Shown one piece after another: positions 1 to 8,727 of a stretch of 64,000 nucleotides of DNA. A program made the position numbers and the translations under genes. The DNA lies in assembly GCF_014982715.1 (NCBI RefSeq), contig NZ_JADCJY010000002.1, forward strand, positions 558,001-622,000, written 5' to 3'. Positions within the stretch are counted from its first letter, which is position 1; every line of letters starts with the position of its first letter. The stretch is from Gallalistipes aquisgranensis (GTDB lineage Bacteria; Bacteroidota; Bacteroidia; Bacteroidales; Rikenellaceae). The notes beneath the pieces are model-generated. The model ran no database searches. It worked only from the letters and a program-made list of their open reading frames with translations, and was not told the origin of the DNA.

Positions 1-510
1 TGCGACCTGATCTACGTGCCGCGCGACGCGAGCGAAATCCGTTTCGTGGACGTGGTGAAGGACGGTCGGGTGACCTATTCGGCGCAGGACCAGGCGGCCG
101 ACTTCTTCGCCTATGTGGAGGGCAACGGGTATCTGAAAAAACGCAAAGGGCAGTACGCCGAGCGGGGCGGGGCGCTGGCTCCGTGGCTCAACCGCTTCGA
201 CGTGAAGATCGTGCAGGACATCGCCGCCCGTTTCGGAACCGGCAAGCGCTACACGCTGCAGTTGACCGCCGACATTCTGAACGTGGGCAACCTTCTCTGT
301 TCGGACTGGGGCATCTATTACGCCAACGGCCTGCGCGACTACGACAACATCATGCCCCTTACCTACCGGGGCGTGGACGCTTCGAAGACCCCGACCTTCA
401 CGCTCAATGCCTCCGACCGGGAGAGTTTCCGCAAGAAAGCCGGCTGGAACGGCCAGCTCTCCACGAGCAGTACGTGGGGCTGCCAGTTGGGTGTGCGGCT
501 GATTTTCTGA
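1..510 (+). CDS. TonB-dependent outer-membrane receptor, C-terminal fragment
   Basis: The reading frame is already open at base 1, so the start lies outside the window. About 169 residues remain. They end in aromatic-rich alternating strands and a terminal Phe (GVRLIF), as expected for the last beta-strands of an outer-membrane barrel recognised by the BAM machinery. The DLIYVP motif near the start and the later pattern LTADILNVGNLL resemble the C-termini of large Bacteroidota TonB-dependent (Oar/CarboxypepD_reg-like) receptors. The plug and TonB box are not visible, so the substrate cannot be judged. A strong hairpin follows at 555-594. Confidence 0.75.
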   Translation, partial: CDLIYVPRDASEIRFVDVVKDGRVTYSAQDQAADFFAYVEGNGYLKKRKGQYAERGGALAPWLNRFDVKIVQDIAARFGTGKRYTLQLTADILNVGNLLCSDWGIYYANGLRDYDNIMPLTYRGVDASKTPTFTLNASDRESFRKKAGWNGQLSTSSTWGCQLGVRLIF

Positions 511-554
511 AACGACCGTCCGTAAAAGGGGGGCTCGTATGCGTGATTCCGATG

Positions 555-594
555 AAACCGCCTCCGACGGATTCCGTTCCGTCGGAGGCGGTTT
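555..594 (+). terminator. Hairpin, likely terminator of the receptor gene
   Basis: The arms AAACCGCCTCCGACGG (555-570) and its exact reverse complement (579-594) enclose an 8-base loop. The stem lies 45 bases after the receptor stop. There is no clear U-tract, so factor-independent termination is likely but not certain. Confidence 0.6.
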
Positions 595-838
595 CCGGTT
601 CCTCTTCTGATTGGCCGTATCCGGAAACGGGGGTGTTTTCGCGGGAAAGTGCGGTCAGGTGTCCTTTGCGCGTACGATTTTCGCGGAATTTCCGTTCTCT
701 TTCCGGCCGGTCCGGGTTTGCTGACGGGGGGGGCTCCGCTGCCGGCCGGAGGGGTCGGTCAGGGCATCCCCGGTGGAAAATAGACGCGAATCCGGGGTTT
801 CCTGCCGCAATCGGGCTGTTTTTTTATCAAAAAAGTTT

Positions 839-846
839 TACCTTTG
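839..846 (+). promoter_or_regulatory. Bacteroidota -7 promoter element
   Basis: TACCTTTG matches TAnnTTTG and lies 40 bases before the ATG of the oxidoreductase gene at 887. No clean TTTG is seen at the -33 position; that stretch is T-rich instead. Confidence 0.5.
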
Positions 847-886
847 TGGAAATTTTCCCGAGAAACTGATAACCTGAAATAATCGT

Positions 887-2170
887 ATGAAAAAGAACGT
901 TCTTTCTCGCCGGGAATTCCTGAAAGAGTGCGGTCTGCTGGCCGGAGCGACGGCCGTCGCCACCTCTTTTCCGTGGATGACGGCCCTTTCCGAAGAGAAC
1001 CAGAAGGCTACGGACGGTGAAAAACTGCGCGTGGCCGTCATCGGACCCGGCTCCCGGGGCCGTTATCATCTGAATTTCCTGGTACGCAATCCCAAAGTGG
1101 AGGTGACGTGGCTCTGCGACGTCTACCAGCCCAGTCTGGACAAGGCTTTGGCAATCGCTCCCGGGGCCAAGACCTGCAAGGATTACCGCGAGGTGCTGGA
1201 CGATCCCGAGGTGGACGCCATCTACGTGGTCACCCCGCTCGATACCCACAAGCAGATCACCGTCGACGCTTTCGAGGCCGGCAAGCACGTCTTCTGCGAG
1301 AAGTCGCTCTCGCACAACTGCGCCGATGCGCTCGAGATGTACAACGCCCACCTGCGTACCGGCAAGGTCTTCTTCGTCGGCCAGCAGCGCCTCTACGATC
1401 CCTACTATCTGGAGGCGATCCGGATGATCGAGGAGGGGATGTTCGGTCCCATCGAGGGGATCAAGACCTTCTGGTACCGCAATGCGGACTGGCGCCGCGA
1501 GGTGCCTTCGCCCGAACTGGAGCGGCTCATCAACTGGCGGCTCTACCGCGAACACTCCTGCGGGCTGATGACCGAGCTGGCATGCCACCAGGTGCAGCTG
1601 GGCACATGGATTTACAAGGATATTCCCGAAACGATCATGGGCTCCGGGGCCATCACCTTCTGGAAGGACGGCCGCGAGGTGGAGGACAACGTGAACGTGA
1701 TCTACACCTACAAGGACGGGCGCCGGGTGAGCTTCGAGTCGATCATCTCGAACAAGTTCTACGGGCTCGAAGAGCAGATCATGGGCCATCTGGGTACGGT
1801 GGAGCCCGAAAAGGGAAAATACTATTTCGAACAGACGCCCCCCATGCCGGGCTTCCTGCGCATGATCAACGACCTGGAGAAGGATATCTACGGCGATCTT
1901 TCGTTCGCCGGGCCGAGCTGGGACCCCGAGATCGCGCGGCAGAACCACGGCGAGTTCATTCTGGGTCGCAAGCGTCCGCCCCGCAACGACGGTTCGGGTT
2001 ACCTGAACGACGCCTTCGTAGAGGCCTCCCTCACCGGAAAGCAGCCGCCTATGGTGGCCGAAGAGGGCTACTACGCCACGATCATGTCGCTGCTGGGCCA
2101 GCAGGCCATCGACGAAAAGCGGATCATCGCCTTCCCCGAAGAGTTTAAGATAGATTACAATTACAGGTAG
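887..2170 (+). CDS. Gfo/Idh/MocA-family oxidoreductase with Tat-type signal
   Basis: This 427-residue protein has an N-terminal twin-arginine motif (SRREFLK, residues 7-13) followed by a hydrophobic stretch, typical of exported Bacteroidota members of this family. The nucleotide-binding motif GPGSRG is at residues 53-58. The EK pair of the family's catalytic/cofactor region is in FCEKSL (about 136-141), and the C-terminal alpha/beta substrate domain follows. Such enzymes oxidise or reduce sugars, inositols or glycan substituents with NAD(P). Some exported members act on host or dietary glycans by a retaining NAD mechanism. The exact substrate cannot be read from sequence. The next gene starts two bases after the stop, suggesting co-transcription. 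Confidence 0.85.
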   Translation: MKKNVLSRREFLKECGLLAGATAVATSFPWMTALSEENQKATDGEKLRVAVIGPGSRGRYHLNFLVRNPKVEVTWLCDVYQPSLDKALAIAPGAKTCKDYREVLDDPEVDAIYVVTPLDTHKQITVDAFEAGKHVFCEKSLSHNCADALEMYNAHLRTGKVFFVGQQRLYDPYYLEAIRMIEEGMFGPIEGIKTFWYRNADWRREVPSPELERLINWRLYREHSCGLMTELACHQVQLGTWIYKDIPETIMGSGAITFWKDGREVEDNVNVIYTYKDGRRVSFESIISNKFYGLEEQIMGHLGTVEPEKGKYYFEQTPPMPGFLRMINDLEKDIYGDLSFAGPSWDPEIARQNHGEFILGRKRPPRNDGSGYLNDAFVEASLTGKQPPMVAEEGYYATIMSLLGQQAIDEKRIIAFPEEFKIDYNYR

Positions 2171-2172
2171 CC

Positions 2173-2433
2173 ATGAAAGACGTTGTATTGAAAGGCCGGA
2201 TCGTCAAGCGCGAGATCATCATCTATGTCGTCTGTCTCGTGGTGACGTATCTTCTGAATATTTACGCGATAGCCACTTACGACAATACCTCCTGGACGGA
2301 ACTGTACGAGGTGTGGTATGCGGTGCTCTTCGTGTCGCTGGTGCTCTACGGGCTGACGGTGCTCGTCCGGCTGATCCTTTGGGGGCTCTGGGCGCTGGTG
2401 CGTCCGCTCGTTTGCCGCGGCAGGGCGCAGTAA
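2173..2433 (+). CDS. Small inner-membrane protein, unknown function
   Basis: This 86-residue protein has two hydrophobic helices (about residues 14-33 and 45-80) and short charged ends. It resembles the small membrane proteins that often sit beside Gfo/Idh/MocA genes in Bacteroidales, but I recognise no named domain. It begins two bases after the oxidoreductase stop and is followed 18 bases later by apbE, so the three probably form one transcript. Confidence 0.65.
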   Translation: MKDVVLKGRIVKREIIIYVVCLVVTYLLNIYAIATYDNTSWTELYEVWYAVLFVSLVLYGLTVLVRLILWGLWALVRPLVCRGRAQ

Positions 2434-2451
2434 ACCGGATCGTTCGCTGGT

Positions 2452-3330
2452 ATGGATTACTCCTTTCGGGTGTCGGCCGGAGGGACCGCCCTTTGGTACG
2501 GGTGGTTCGAGGCGATGCACACCCGGATGGACCTTTTGCTGACCGGACTTCCGGAGTCTGAGGCGCTCGCCGCCGCCGAGGCCGTGCGGGCCGAGACGGT
2601 GCGCCTGGAATCCCGTTTCAACCGTTTCGACCGCCGCAGCGACCTGTGGCGGATCAACCGTACTTCCGGCAGCGGGCCGATCCCGCTCGACGGGGAGTGG
2701 CTCTCCGTCTTCGACGAGGCCGAGCGCTGCCGGCAGCTGACCGGCGGCTGGTTCGACATCGCTGTCCGTACTCCGGACCACTCGCGGGGCGGGGAGACCT
2801 ACCGGGTCGATTCGGACCGCCGTGAACTGGTCCGCCTGCGGGAGGGGCTCGTGTTCGATTTCGGAGGCTATGCCAAAGGGTACGCGCTGGAGCGCGCCGA
2901 GCGGATCGTGCGCCGGGCGGGCGTGGAGAACGGGATGATCAGTTTCGGAAACAGCTCCGTCTGCTGTCTGGGCCGCCATCCGGCCGGGGAGTGCTGGCGG
3001 GTGGGGGTGGAGAATCCCCTCGACCGGCGGCCGCTCGTCTTCTTCGACCTGCGCGATGCGGCGCTCTCCTCCTCCGGCAACAACGGGCGCAACGACGGGC
3101 ATATCCTCGCCGTGGGCGAGGGCCGGGGCGTGACCCGGCCGGCGATCGTCTCCGTGGCCGCTTCTTCGCCGCTGGCGTGCGAGGTGCTCTCGACCGCCCT
3201 CTTCGCCTCGCTGGACGGGGCGGACGACGGGGAGCGCAGGCGGATGCTGGCCGCGTTCGGGGCACAGCGTGCCGTGCGCATGGATTACGGGAGTGGGGAA
3301 GAGGTCTGCGAACTCCTCACGAAGGAGTGA
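2452..3330 (+). CDS. apbE: FAD:protein FMN transferase (ApbE family)
   Basis: ApbE proteins attach FMN covalently to Thr or Ser of target flavoproteins, such as NqrB/C or RnfG subunits or fumarate-reductase-like enzymes. This 292-residue protein carries the DFGGYAKG motif (about 136-143) and the SSSGNNGR segment (about 207-213) that correspond to the conserved FAD and Mg-binding regions. I see no lipobox or signal peptide, whereas many ApbE proteins are periplasmic lipoproteins. This one is therefore either cytoplasmic or has an unusual N-terminus. It is the last gene of the oxidoreductase cluster, ahead of a short hairpin with a T8 run. Confidence 0.82.
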   Translation: MDYSFRVSAGGTALWYGWFEAMHTRMDLLLTGLPESEALAAAEAVRAETVRLESRFNRFDRRSDLWRINRTSGSGPIPLDGEWLSVFDEAERCRQLTGGWFDIAVRTPDHSRGGETYRVDSDRRELVRLREGLVFDFGGYAKGYALERAERIVRRAGVENGMISFGNSSVCCLGRHPAGECWRVGVENPLDRRPLVFFDLRDAALSSSGNNGRNDGHILAVGEGRGVTRPAIVSVAASSPLACEVLSTALFASLDGADDGERRRMLAAFGAQRAVRMDYGSGEEVCELLTKE

Positions 3331-3348
3331 TTTCCGGCCATGAGCGCA

Positions 3349-3378
3349 GGCGGGGGAGTCCGCCGAAGCGTTTTTTTT
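3349..3378 (+). terminator. Short GC hairpin followed by T8
   Basis: GGCGG (3349-3353) can pair with CCGCC (3360-3364), and an eight-T run follows at 3371-3378. It lies just after apbE and before the glycosyltransferase gene. The stem is short and the T run begins seven bases after it, so it is a weak candidate. Confidence 0.4.
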
Positions 3379-3412
3379 CGTATCTTGTCCTGCCATTTAC
3401 GGACATCCGACT

Positions 3413-4321
3413 ATGATCGAACTCTCTATTGTGATCGCCACCTACAACCGGGCGCAGCCGCTTCTGCGGACGCTCGGCTCTCTGGCCCGGCAGACGCTCG
3501 ACCCCGCCCTCTGGGAGGTGGTCGTGGTGGACAACAACTGCGCGGACGATACGGCGGCCCGTTTCGCACGGTGGGCCGAGGCGCATCCGAAGGTGAACGC
3601 CCGTCTGACCCGCGAGCCGCAACAAGGTCTTTCGCCCGCCCGCAACCGGGGAGTGGCCGAATCGGCGGGGGCCTACATCGCTATCATCGACGACGACGAG
3701 GAGGTCAATCCGGAGTTCGCCGAGAGCTATTTCCGTTTTTTCCGGGATTATCCCGGTGCCGCCGCGGCCGGGGGGCGGATCGTGCCCCTGTACGAGTATG
3801 CGCCGCCGGCGTGGCTTTCGCCCTATACGGAGCGTCCGATCGCCGGAACCCTCGACCTGGGGCCGGAGGCGAGGCCCTTCCCCGCGCGGAAATTCCCGGG
3901 CGGCGGCAACATGGCCGTGCGGCGCAGCGCGCTCGTGCGTTACGGTGCGTTCGATCCGGCGCTGGGGCGTACGGGCGCCAATCCGCTGGCGGGCGAGGAG
4001 AAAGAGCTCTTCGGGCGGCTGCGGGCCGGCGGCGAGCAGGTCTGGTACGTGCCGGGTGCCGTGATCTACCACATCATTCCCGAATCGAAATTCGATCCCG
4101 CCTATTTCGACCGGCTGACGCGCCAGTCGGGCGTGAGCGAACGTATCCGCACGCAGGGCATTTCGCGGGCGGCCTATCTGGCACGGCTTCTGGCCGAGGC
4201 GGTCAAGTGGGGCGGTACGCTGGCGCTGGCCGCTGGTTATGCGCTGCGGGGGGAGGCGATCAAGGGGCGCTACCTGATCCGGATGCGCCGCAACGTCACC
4301 TGCGGCCTGTTGAAAGGGTAG
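3413..4321 (+). CDS. Family 2 glycosyltransferase
   Basis: This 302-residue protein begins with the GT-A fold signature IVIATYNR (about residues 6-13). It carries the metal/nucleotide-sugar DDD motif at 93-95 (IIDDDEEV) and the LSPARNRG motif typical of GT2 enzymes. A C-terminal amphipathic region may associate it with the inner membrane. It probably transfers a sugar from a nucleotide-activated donor to a growing surface glycan. It converges on a second GT2 gene that ends 14 bases later on the other strand. The donor and acceptor are unknown. Confidence 0.85.
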   Translation: MIELSIVIATYNRAQPLLRTLGSLARQTLDPALWEVVVVDNNCADDTAARFARWAEAHPKVNARLTREPQQGLSPARNRGVAESAGAYIAIIDDDEEVNPEFAESYFRFFRDYPGAAAAGGRIVPLYEYAPPAWLSPYTERPIAGTLDLGPEARPFPARKFPGGGNMAVRRSALVRYGAFDPALGRTGANPLAGEEKELFGRLRAGGEQVWYVPGAVIYHIIPESKFDPAYFDRLTRQSGVSERIRTQGISRAAYLARLLAEAVKWGGTLALAAGYALRGEAIKGRYLIRMRRNVTCGLLKG

Positions 4322-4334
4322 GGGGCTGCCACAT

Positions 4335-5267
4335 TCAGAGCCCTTTGCGGGCGATCATCCAGGCCAGTCTGTTATAGAGGGCGAGAACTCCCGGGCGCCA
4401 GCTGCGCGGCAGCCGGTTGAGCAGGTACAGTTTCCGCCAGCCGAAACGGTAACGCCGCGTGTAGCGGAAGAAACGCTCGGCTTCCCGGCCGGCGCGCGTG
4501 TCTCCCTTGGCGGCGACGGTGATCGCCTTGGCGATGCCGCACCGGGCGATATATTCGTTCAGGGAGTCGTTCCCCTCTGTGTAGAGGTCACGGAAGGAAA
4601 ATTCCGTCCGTTCCGGCGTGTAGATGGCCGAAGAACGGTTGGAGGCGGTGACGCTGTAATTCACTTCCGGGCGGGGCGAGAAGCAGACCGGGTGACGGGC
4701 GGCCACCTTCGTCCAGAGATAGAGGTCCTCCCCGAGCTTCATCCCGGGGGGGAATCCGCCCGCTTCGAGCAGTACGCTGCGGGGCAGGCAGCTGGACGAG
4801 GGTAGACAGACGTAGCGGGTCATCGCTTCGTCGAAATAGTCGGCCACGACGCCGCGCCGCTGGGGTTGACGGGCCGGGAAGCGGCGGCCGTCGCGGACGA
4901 TCCGGAAGGCCGTGGAGTAGATGCCGCAGCCGGGGAACTCCCCGATCAGGGCGGCGATCTCTTCGAGGAATCCCGGCTCCCACCAGTCGTCGGCGTCCAA
5001 AAAGGCCACATAGTCGCCCGAGGCCTCCTCCGTTCCCCGGTTGCGGGCGGCGGAGACCCCGGCGTTGGCCTGGCGGATGAGCCGCACTTCCGGGGCGGCG
5101 AGTTCCTCTACGGCGGCGGCGCTCCGGTCGGTGCTTCCGTCGTCCACCACGATGATCTCGAGGGGCAGGTAGCGCTGGTCCAGGACGGAGCGGACGGCCC
5201 GTGCCGCTTCGCGCTCCTTGTTGTAGAGCGGAATGACGACGGATATGCGGATTCGGTCGGTATTCAT
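4335..5267 (-). CDS. Family 2 glycosyltransferase
   Basis: The start was set at the ATG whose product begins MNTDRIRISVVIPLYN, because the frame upstream of it is only antisense to the next gene. The 310-residue protein has the VVIPLYNKE start, VDDGSTD (about 41-47), AGVSAARNRG and the metal-binding DADD at 91-94. The C-terminal third is Arg- and aromatic-rich without clear transmembrane spans. It is the last gene of a minus-strand cluster (LuxE-like, F420-beta-like, pyruvyl transferase-like, GT2) and probably adds a sugar to the same glycan. Confidence 0.85.
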   Translation of the reverse strand: MNTDRIRISVVIPLYNKEREAARAVRSVLDQRYLPLEIIVVDDGSTDRSAAAVEELAAPEVRLIRQANAGVSAARNRGTEEASGDYVAFLDADDWWEPGFLEEIAALIGEFPGCGIYSTAFRIVRDGRRFPARQPQRRGVVADYFDEAMTRYVCLPSSSCLPRSVLLEAGGFPPGMKLGEDLYLWTKVAARHPVCFSPRPEVNYSVTASNRSSAIYTPERTEFSFRDLYTEGNDSLNEYIARCGIAKAITVAAKGDTRAGREAERFFRYTRRYRFGWRKLYLLNRLPRSWRPGVLALYNRLAWMIARKGL

Positions 5268-5281
5268 GCGGAGGCGGGGGA

Positions 5282-6499
5282 TTACAGGTTTTTCAGCGTC
5301 TCTTCGGCCGTGCGGCGGGTGGCGGCGACCCGTTCGGCGATCTCGCCGCAGAGCCGCCCGTAATGGGTGAGCAGGTAGTCGGTCTTTTCCGCGACCAGTT
5401 CCGCGATCCGGCCGCTCTCCCATAGCCGGTCGTCGTCGGCCTCCACGATCAGGTCGCCGCGGCCCAGTCCGCGGCCGATGACCCCGTCGTATTTGGCGCT
5501 GTACGAGAGGCTGATCGCGGGCCGTCCGCCCTGGAAGGTGGAGACGGCGGCGTGCATCCGTCCCGTCACGGTGAAAAGCCCGTGGCCGAGGATGGCCCGT
5601 GCACGGGTCGGCCCGATCTTTTCGGCCACCGGAACGATCCTCTCCCGTTCGGCCGGGTCGAGTCCTTCCGCGACGGCCCGCACGGCGGCCGGTTCGTCCC
5701 CGTGGCTGCCGAAGGTGTGGGCCAGCAGGACGATCTGTTTTCCGGTCAGCCGGGGATCGGCCAGCAGGCCCCGGACGATCTCCCGGAAGCGGGCGATGTA
5801 GGTACCGGTGTTCCGGCAGTAGTATCGGCCGCCCGACTGACAGCCGGAGACGATCACGGTGACGTATTCCGCCTCGCGCAGTCCGTACTCCGACAGGGGG
5901 GCGGCTCCCGTCTCCTTCTGCAGAGGCAGGTCGCACAGGGCCAGGTCGGCCGAAAGACGGGGATGCAGTCCGAATTCCGCGGCCAGGTAGGCGGCGTTGG
6001 GTTCGTCGCGCGAGTAGAGCTCCATGCGGGGCATCAGGCGGCGGGCCAGCAGGCGGTTGAGCGGACGGGTGAAGGGGCCCACGGTCTGGCCGAGCAGCAC
6101 GACCCGCGTGCGGAACGAGGCCCTCCACTTGCGGAGCAGCGCCAGCGCGGGCGCCCACGGGGAGTAGTATTCCGAAAGGTCGTCGCCTCCCAGCACCACG
6201 AGCATGTCGAATCCCTTTCCTTCGTTTTCGAACAGGAGGCTTCCCAGCCGGGCCGTCTTGCGGCGCAGGGGGGAGAGCCCCGCCGTGCGCTGGTCCGGCG
6301 TGGGCCGGCGGACCAGCCGGATGCCGGCCGGAAGTTCGGCCCGGGCCTCTTCGAGCACTCGGTCGTCGTCGAAATCGCAGTGGAATTCCACCTGTTCCGG
6401 ACCGTAGCGGCGGGCGAGCGCCGCTACCGTCACCAGCCCCATCATGGCAGTGCCGTAGTTGTCGAGATTCTTGAAGTATTCGATGCGGATGCGTTTCAT
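5282..6499 (-). CDS. Polysaccharide pyruvyl transferase-family protein
   Basis: The 405-residue protein begins MKRIRIEYFKNLDNYGTAMM, a version of the N-terminal motif of the polysaccharide pyruvyl transferase family (CsaB/WcaK-like). It also has the internal VVLLGQTVGPF and a C-terminal segment SLSYSAKYDGV, which match conserved stretches of that family. Members transfer pyruvate ketals from phosphoenolpyruvate to sugars of exopolysaccharide or cell-wall glycans. Its ATG overlaps the stop of the upstream F420-beta-like gene by four bases (ATGA), indicating translational coupling. This pairing is common in bacterial glycan clusters. Confidence 0.8.
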   Translation of the reverse strand: MKRIRIEYFKNLDNYGTAMMGLVTVAALARRYGPEQVEFHCDFDDDRVLEEARAELPAGIRLVRRPTPDQRTAGLSPLRRKTARLGSLLFENEGKGFDMLVVLGGDDLSEYYSPWAPALALLRKWRASFRTRVVLLGQTVGPFTRPLNRLLARRLMPRMELYSRDEPNAAYLAAEFGLHPRLSADLALCDLPLQKETGAAPLSEYGLREAEYVTVIVSGCQSGGRYYCRNTGTYIARFREIVRGLLADPRLTGKQIVLLAHTFGSHGDEPAAVRAVAEGLDPAERERIVPVAEKIGPTRARAILGHGLFTVTGRMHAAVSTFQGGRPAISLSYSAKYDGVIGRGLGRGDLIVEADDDRLWESGRIAELVAEKTDYLLTHYGRLCGEIAERVAATRRTAEETLKNL

Positions 6500-7689
6500 C
6501 GGTTTCCGGTTTTGAGGCCCAGCCGGGCGGCCAGTTTCCCGGCCCGGCGGCGCAGCCGTTTCAGCAGCGGGGTGCGTGTCAGACGGGCGACGGCGGCCGT
6601 CACGCTTTCGTGGCGAAGCCGTTCGAAAAAGAGTTCCCGTGCGGCCGGACGGGGTTCGGACCGCACGATGGCCCGGTTCATCGCCAGCGCGCAGCCGAGC
6701 GTGGAGGGTACGGCGACCGTCCGGCTCTCCACGGCGTGCAGGGCCTCTTCGCCCCGGGGCGTGAGGGTGACGGCGAGCGAAGTACCCCGGTCGTCGTCCA
6801 TGTCGGGATGGCAGCGGTCCACTCCCCAGTAGTCGGCCAGCATCAGGTCGGCCCCCGAGGCGAAATTCTTCACCGGACAGGCGTGACAGCAGGGACGGAT
6901 GAACAGGTCGCGCAGGAAACCGCGCATGAAGGCATTGCGGTAGAACGGTTCCGAAAGGGTCGTTTCGCCCTGCGGACCGCGGTAGTGGGCCGTCACCCGG
7001 TAGCGTTTCCATCCGCCGGACTTGTCGCGGAACGAGAACCGTTCGAGACGGGCGGGCGCACCCGCCGTCTTTTCGGCTTCGGCCCGCTGTTCGGCGAGAA
7101 ACCGGTGCCACACGGCCGGGGAGGGTACGCCGTGGCAGGCCACCTCTGCGCAGGTCAGCGACGGGTAGTCCCGTCCGAGGAAGCCTTTCAGCCCGGCAAT
7201 CTGGCACCCCGTGCCGCTGAACAGCACCGGGCGTCCCTGCCGCAACGCCTCCCGCACGCGGGGATAGCAGTCGCCCGTGTCGCTCTGCACGTATTTCGAG
7301 CCGCGGAAACGGAGGGCTTCCCCGGCCGTTTCCGCACCGTCGTGCACCACGTCGAACCGTTCGTCGAAGCGGGCGCCGAAGACCGTGCCCCCGGCCGCGA
7401 GGGTCTCTCCGGCCAGCAGGGAGAAAAGGCCGCCCGAAGAGCTCGTGCTGCGGACCGCTTCGTCCCGGTTCCGGACGGCGTAGACGCGCGCTTCCTCCCG
7501 GCGGCCCGGCTGCCGGTTGAGCATGGGGCAGACCCTTTCGCAGAGGCCGCACTCCGTACAGCGGGCCGGGTCGGCCTTCGCGTAGCGGAAACCCTCGTCG
7601 TCCTCTTCGAGCGCGATGCAGTGCACCGGGCATGCCGCCGCACAGGCGGAGCAGCCGCAGCAATCCTCTTTTCGTTCGATCCGGATCAT
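6496..7689 (-). CDS. Coenzyme F420 hydrogenase/dehydrogenase beta subunit-like iron-sulfur protein
   Basis: The 397-residue protein starts with two ferredoxin-type [4Fe-4S] motifs: C-x2-C-x2-C-x3-CP at residues 10-21, then CTECGLCERVCP at about 43-54. FrhB/FdhB-like N- and C-terminal domains follow, with STSSSGGLFS and GTGCQIAGLKGFL. F420 itself is not expected in this phylum. In Bacteroidota such proteins are recurrent neighbours of polysaccharide pyruvyl transferases and GT2 genes, where a redox role on a sugar or carrier is assumed but not proven. It is translationally coupled to the downstream gene and starts four bases before the LuxE-like stop. Confidence 0.8.
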   Translation of the reverse strand: MIRIERKEDCCGCSACAAACPVHCIALEEDDEGFRYAKADPARCTECGLCERVCPMLNRQPGRREEARVYAVRNRDEAVRSTSSSGGLFSLLAGETLAAGGTVFGARFDERFDVVHDGAETAGEALRFRGSKYVQSDTGDCYPRVREALRQGRPVLFSGTGCQIAGLKGFLGRDYPSLTCAEVACHGVPSPAVWHRFLAEQRAEAEKTAGAPARLERFSFRDKSGGWKRYRVTAHYRGPQGETTLSEPFYRNAFMRGFLRDLFIRPCCHACPVKNFASGADLMLADYWGVDRCHPDMDDDRGTSLAVTLTPRGEEALHAVESRTVAVPSTLGCALAMNRAIVRSEPRPAARELFFERLRHESVTAAVARLTRTPLLKRLRRRAGKLAARLGLKTGNR

Positions 7690-7693
7690 CGTT

Positions 7694-8671
7694 CTATTGT
7701 ATGAGCAGGTTGCACCCGCGGATTTCGCTGTGGTCGGCCCGGCCCAGCACCGAGAAACGTCCGTCGGGCCAGAGGCGTCCCACGTCCTGCGTCTGGATGA
7801 AGGCGCACGAGGTGAGATTGGCCAGGTCGGTCACGTTGATGCCTCCCGTGCAGGACACCGTGCGGGTGCCGGGCAGTACGACGTCGAACGGGTCGTTCAG
7901 GTCGCGCAGCGACACCTGCATCCAGGGCGGGCAGCGGAAAACCCCCTCCCCGTCCGAATAGGCCTGCGACGTGAGTTCGGCCATGCCGTATTCGGAGTGG
8001 ATGCGTTCCACTCCGAACCCCCGGCAGAGCAGGGCGTGGAACTCCTCTTTCGGGAGCTCCTCCCGGCGCCCCTTCATGCCGCCCGTCTCCATCACCACGG
8101 TGTCCGTCAGCTTCGGGGCGTACCGTTCGGCCAGGTCCCACAGGGCGTAGCTTACACCCAGCAGGATCTTCGGGCCGTGCTCCCGCTCCAGGTCGGCGAT
8201 CAGTCCCGGGTAGTCGTCCAGATAGAAACCCCCGCCGCCCGCGGCGATCAGCCGGTCGACCATGTAGACCAGCGAGGAGCCCTGCCGCTGGAGGTAGTTG
8301 GGCAGCAGTCCGTAGATCTTCACGCCGGACGCGGGTCCGTAGAAGAGTTCGAACGCCCGGCGGAAGATCTTTTCGTAGACCTCCAGCGAGGCCATCGGGT
8401 GGCGCGAGGGGGCGGTGCCGCCCGTGTTGCTGCTGGTGAAGACGATCTCGGGGGCTCTCTCCCCGCAGTAGACCGTGTGGCTCTTGAAGAGTTCGATCGG
8501 CAGAAACGGAATCTTTTCGGGTGCGTCCACCCGGCGGGGGTCGATTCCCGCGAGGGAGATGTACTCCCGGTAGGGGGCGCAGGCCTGCGACTGGAAAGCG
8601 AAGAGCTCCATCGCCGCCTCGCGCAGCTGGTCCGGGGTGCGGATCGAAAGGATGTCGTCTATTCCGAGCAT
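7694..8671 (-). CDS. LuxE-like acyl-protein synthetase (adenylate-forming) family protein
   Basis: The start is the ATG of MLGIDDILSIRTPDQ, since the longer open frame is antisense to trxB. The 325-residue protein shows the IPFLPIELFKSHTVY block and the adenylate-binding loop TSSNTGGTA (about 79-87) of the LuxE family, which activates a carboxylic acid as acyl-AMP and may load it on a protein. A C-terminal GRADHSEIRG segment matches the hinge of ANL enzymes. No lux genes are nearby. The context is glycan synthesis, so it may supply an acyl or amino-acyl decoration. The substrate is unknown. Confidence 0.8.
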   Translation of the reverse strand: MLGIDDILSIRTPDQLREAAMELFAFQSQACAPYREYISLAGIDPRRVDAPEKIPFLPIELFKSHTVYCGERAPEIVFTSSNTGGTAPSRHPMASLEVYEKIFRRAFELFYGPASGVKIYGLLPNYLQRQGSSLVYMVDRLIAAGGGGFYLDDYPGLIADLEREHGPKILLGVSYALWDLAERYAPKLTDTVVMETGGMKGRREELPKEEFHALLCRGFGVERIHSEYGMAELTSQAYSDGEGVFRCPPWMQVSLRDLNDPFDVVLPGTRTVSCTGGINVTDLANLTSCAFIQTQDVGRLWPDGRFSVLGRADHSEIRGCNLLIQ

Positions 8672-8727
8672 GGTGTCGCGGGTTATGCGTGGGGACCGGG
8701 GGCCGTCCGGCTCCCCGGTCCGGGGAT

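Larger units (their letters stand above)
511..886. other. Intergenic region, no gene seen
   Basis: These 376 bases separate the receptor from the oxidoreductase gene. They hold a 16-bp perfect hairpin (555-594) and a Bacteroidota-type -7 element (839-846) close to the next gene. Open frames crossing it are overlaps of neighbouring frames with no recognisable protein character. Confidence 0.6.

Noticed and set aside
6496-7689. True coenzyme F420-dependent hydrogenase subunit.
   Set aside because: No F420 biosynthesis or hydrogenase subunits are nearby, and the glycan-cluster context matches the distinct Bacteroidota homologues; only the family resemblance is reported.
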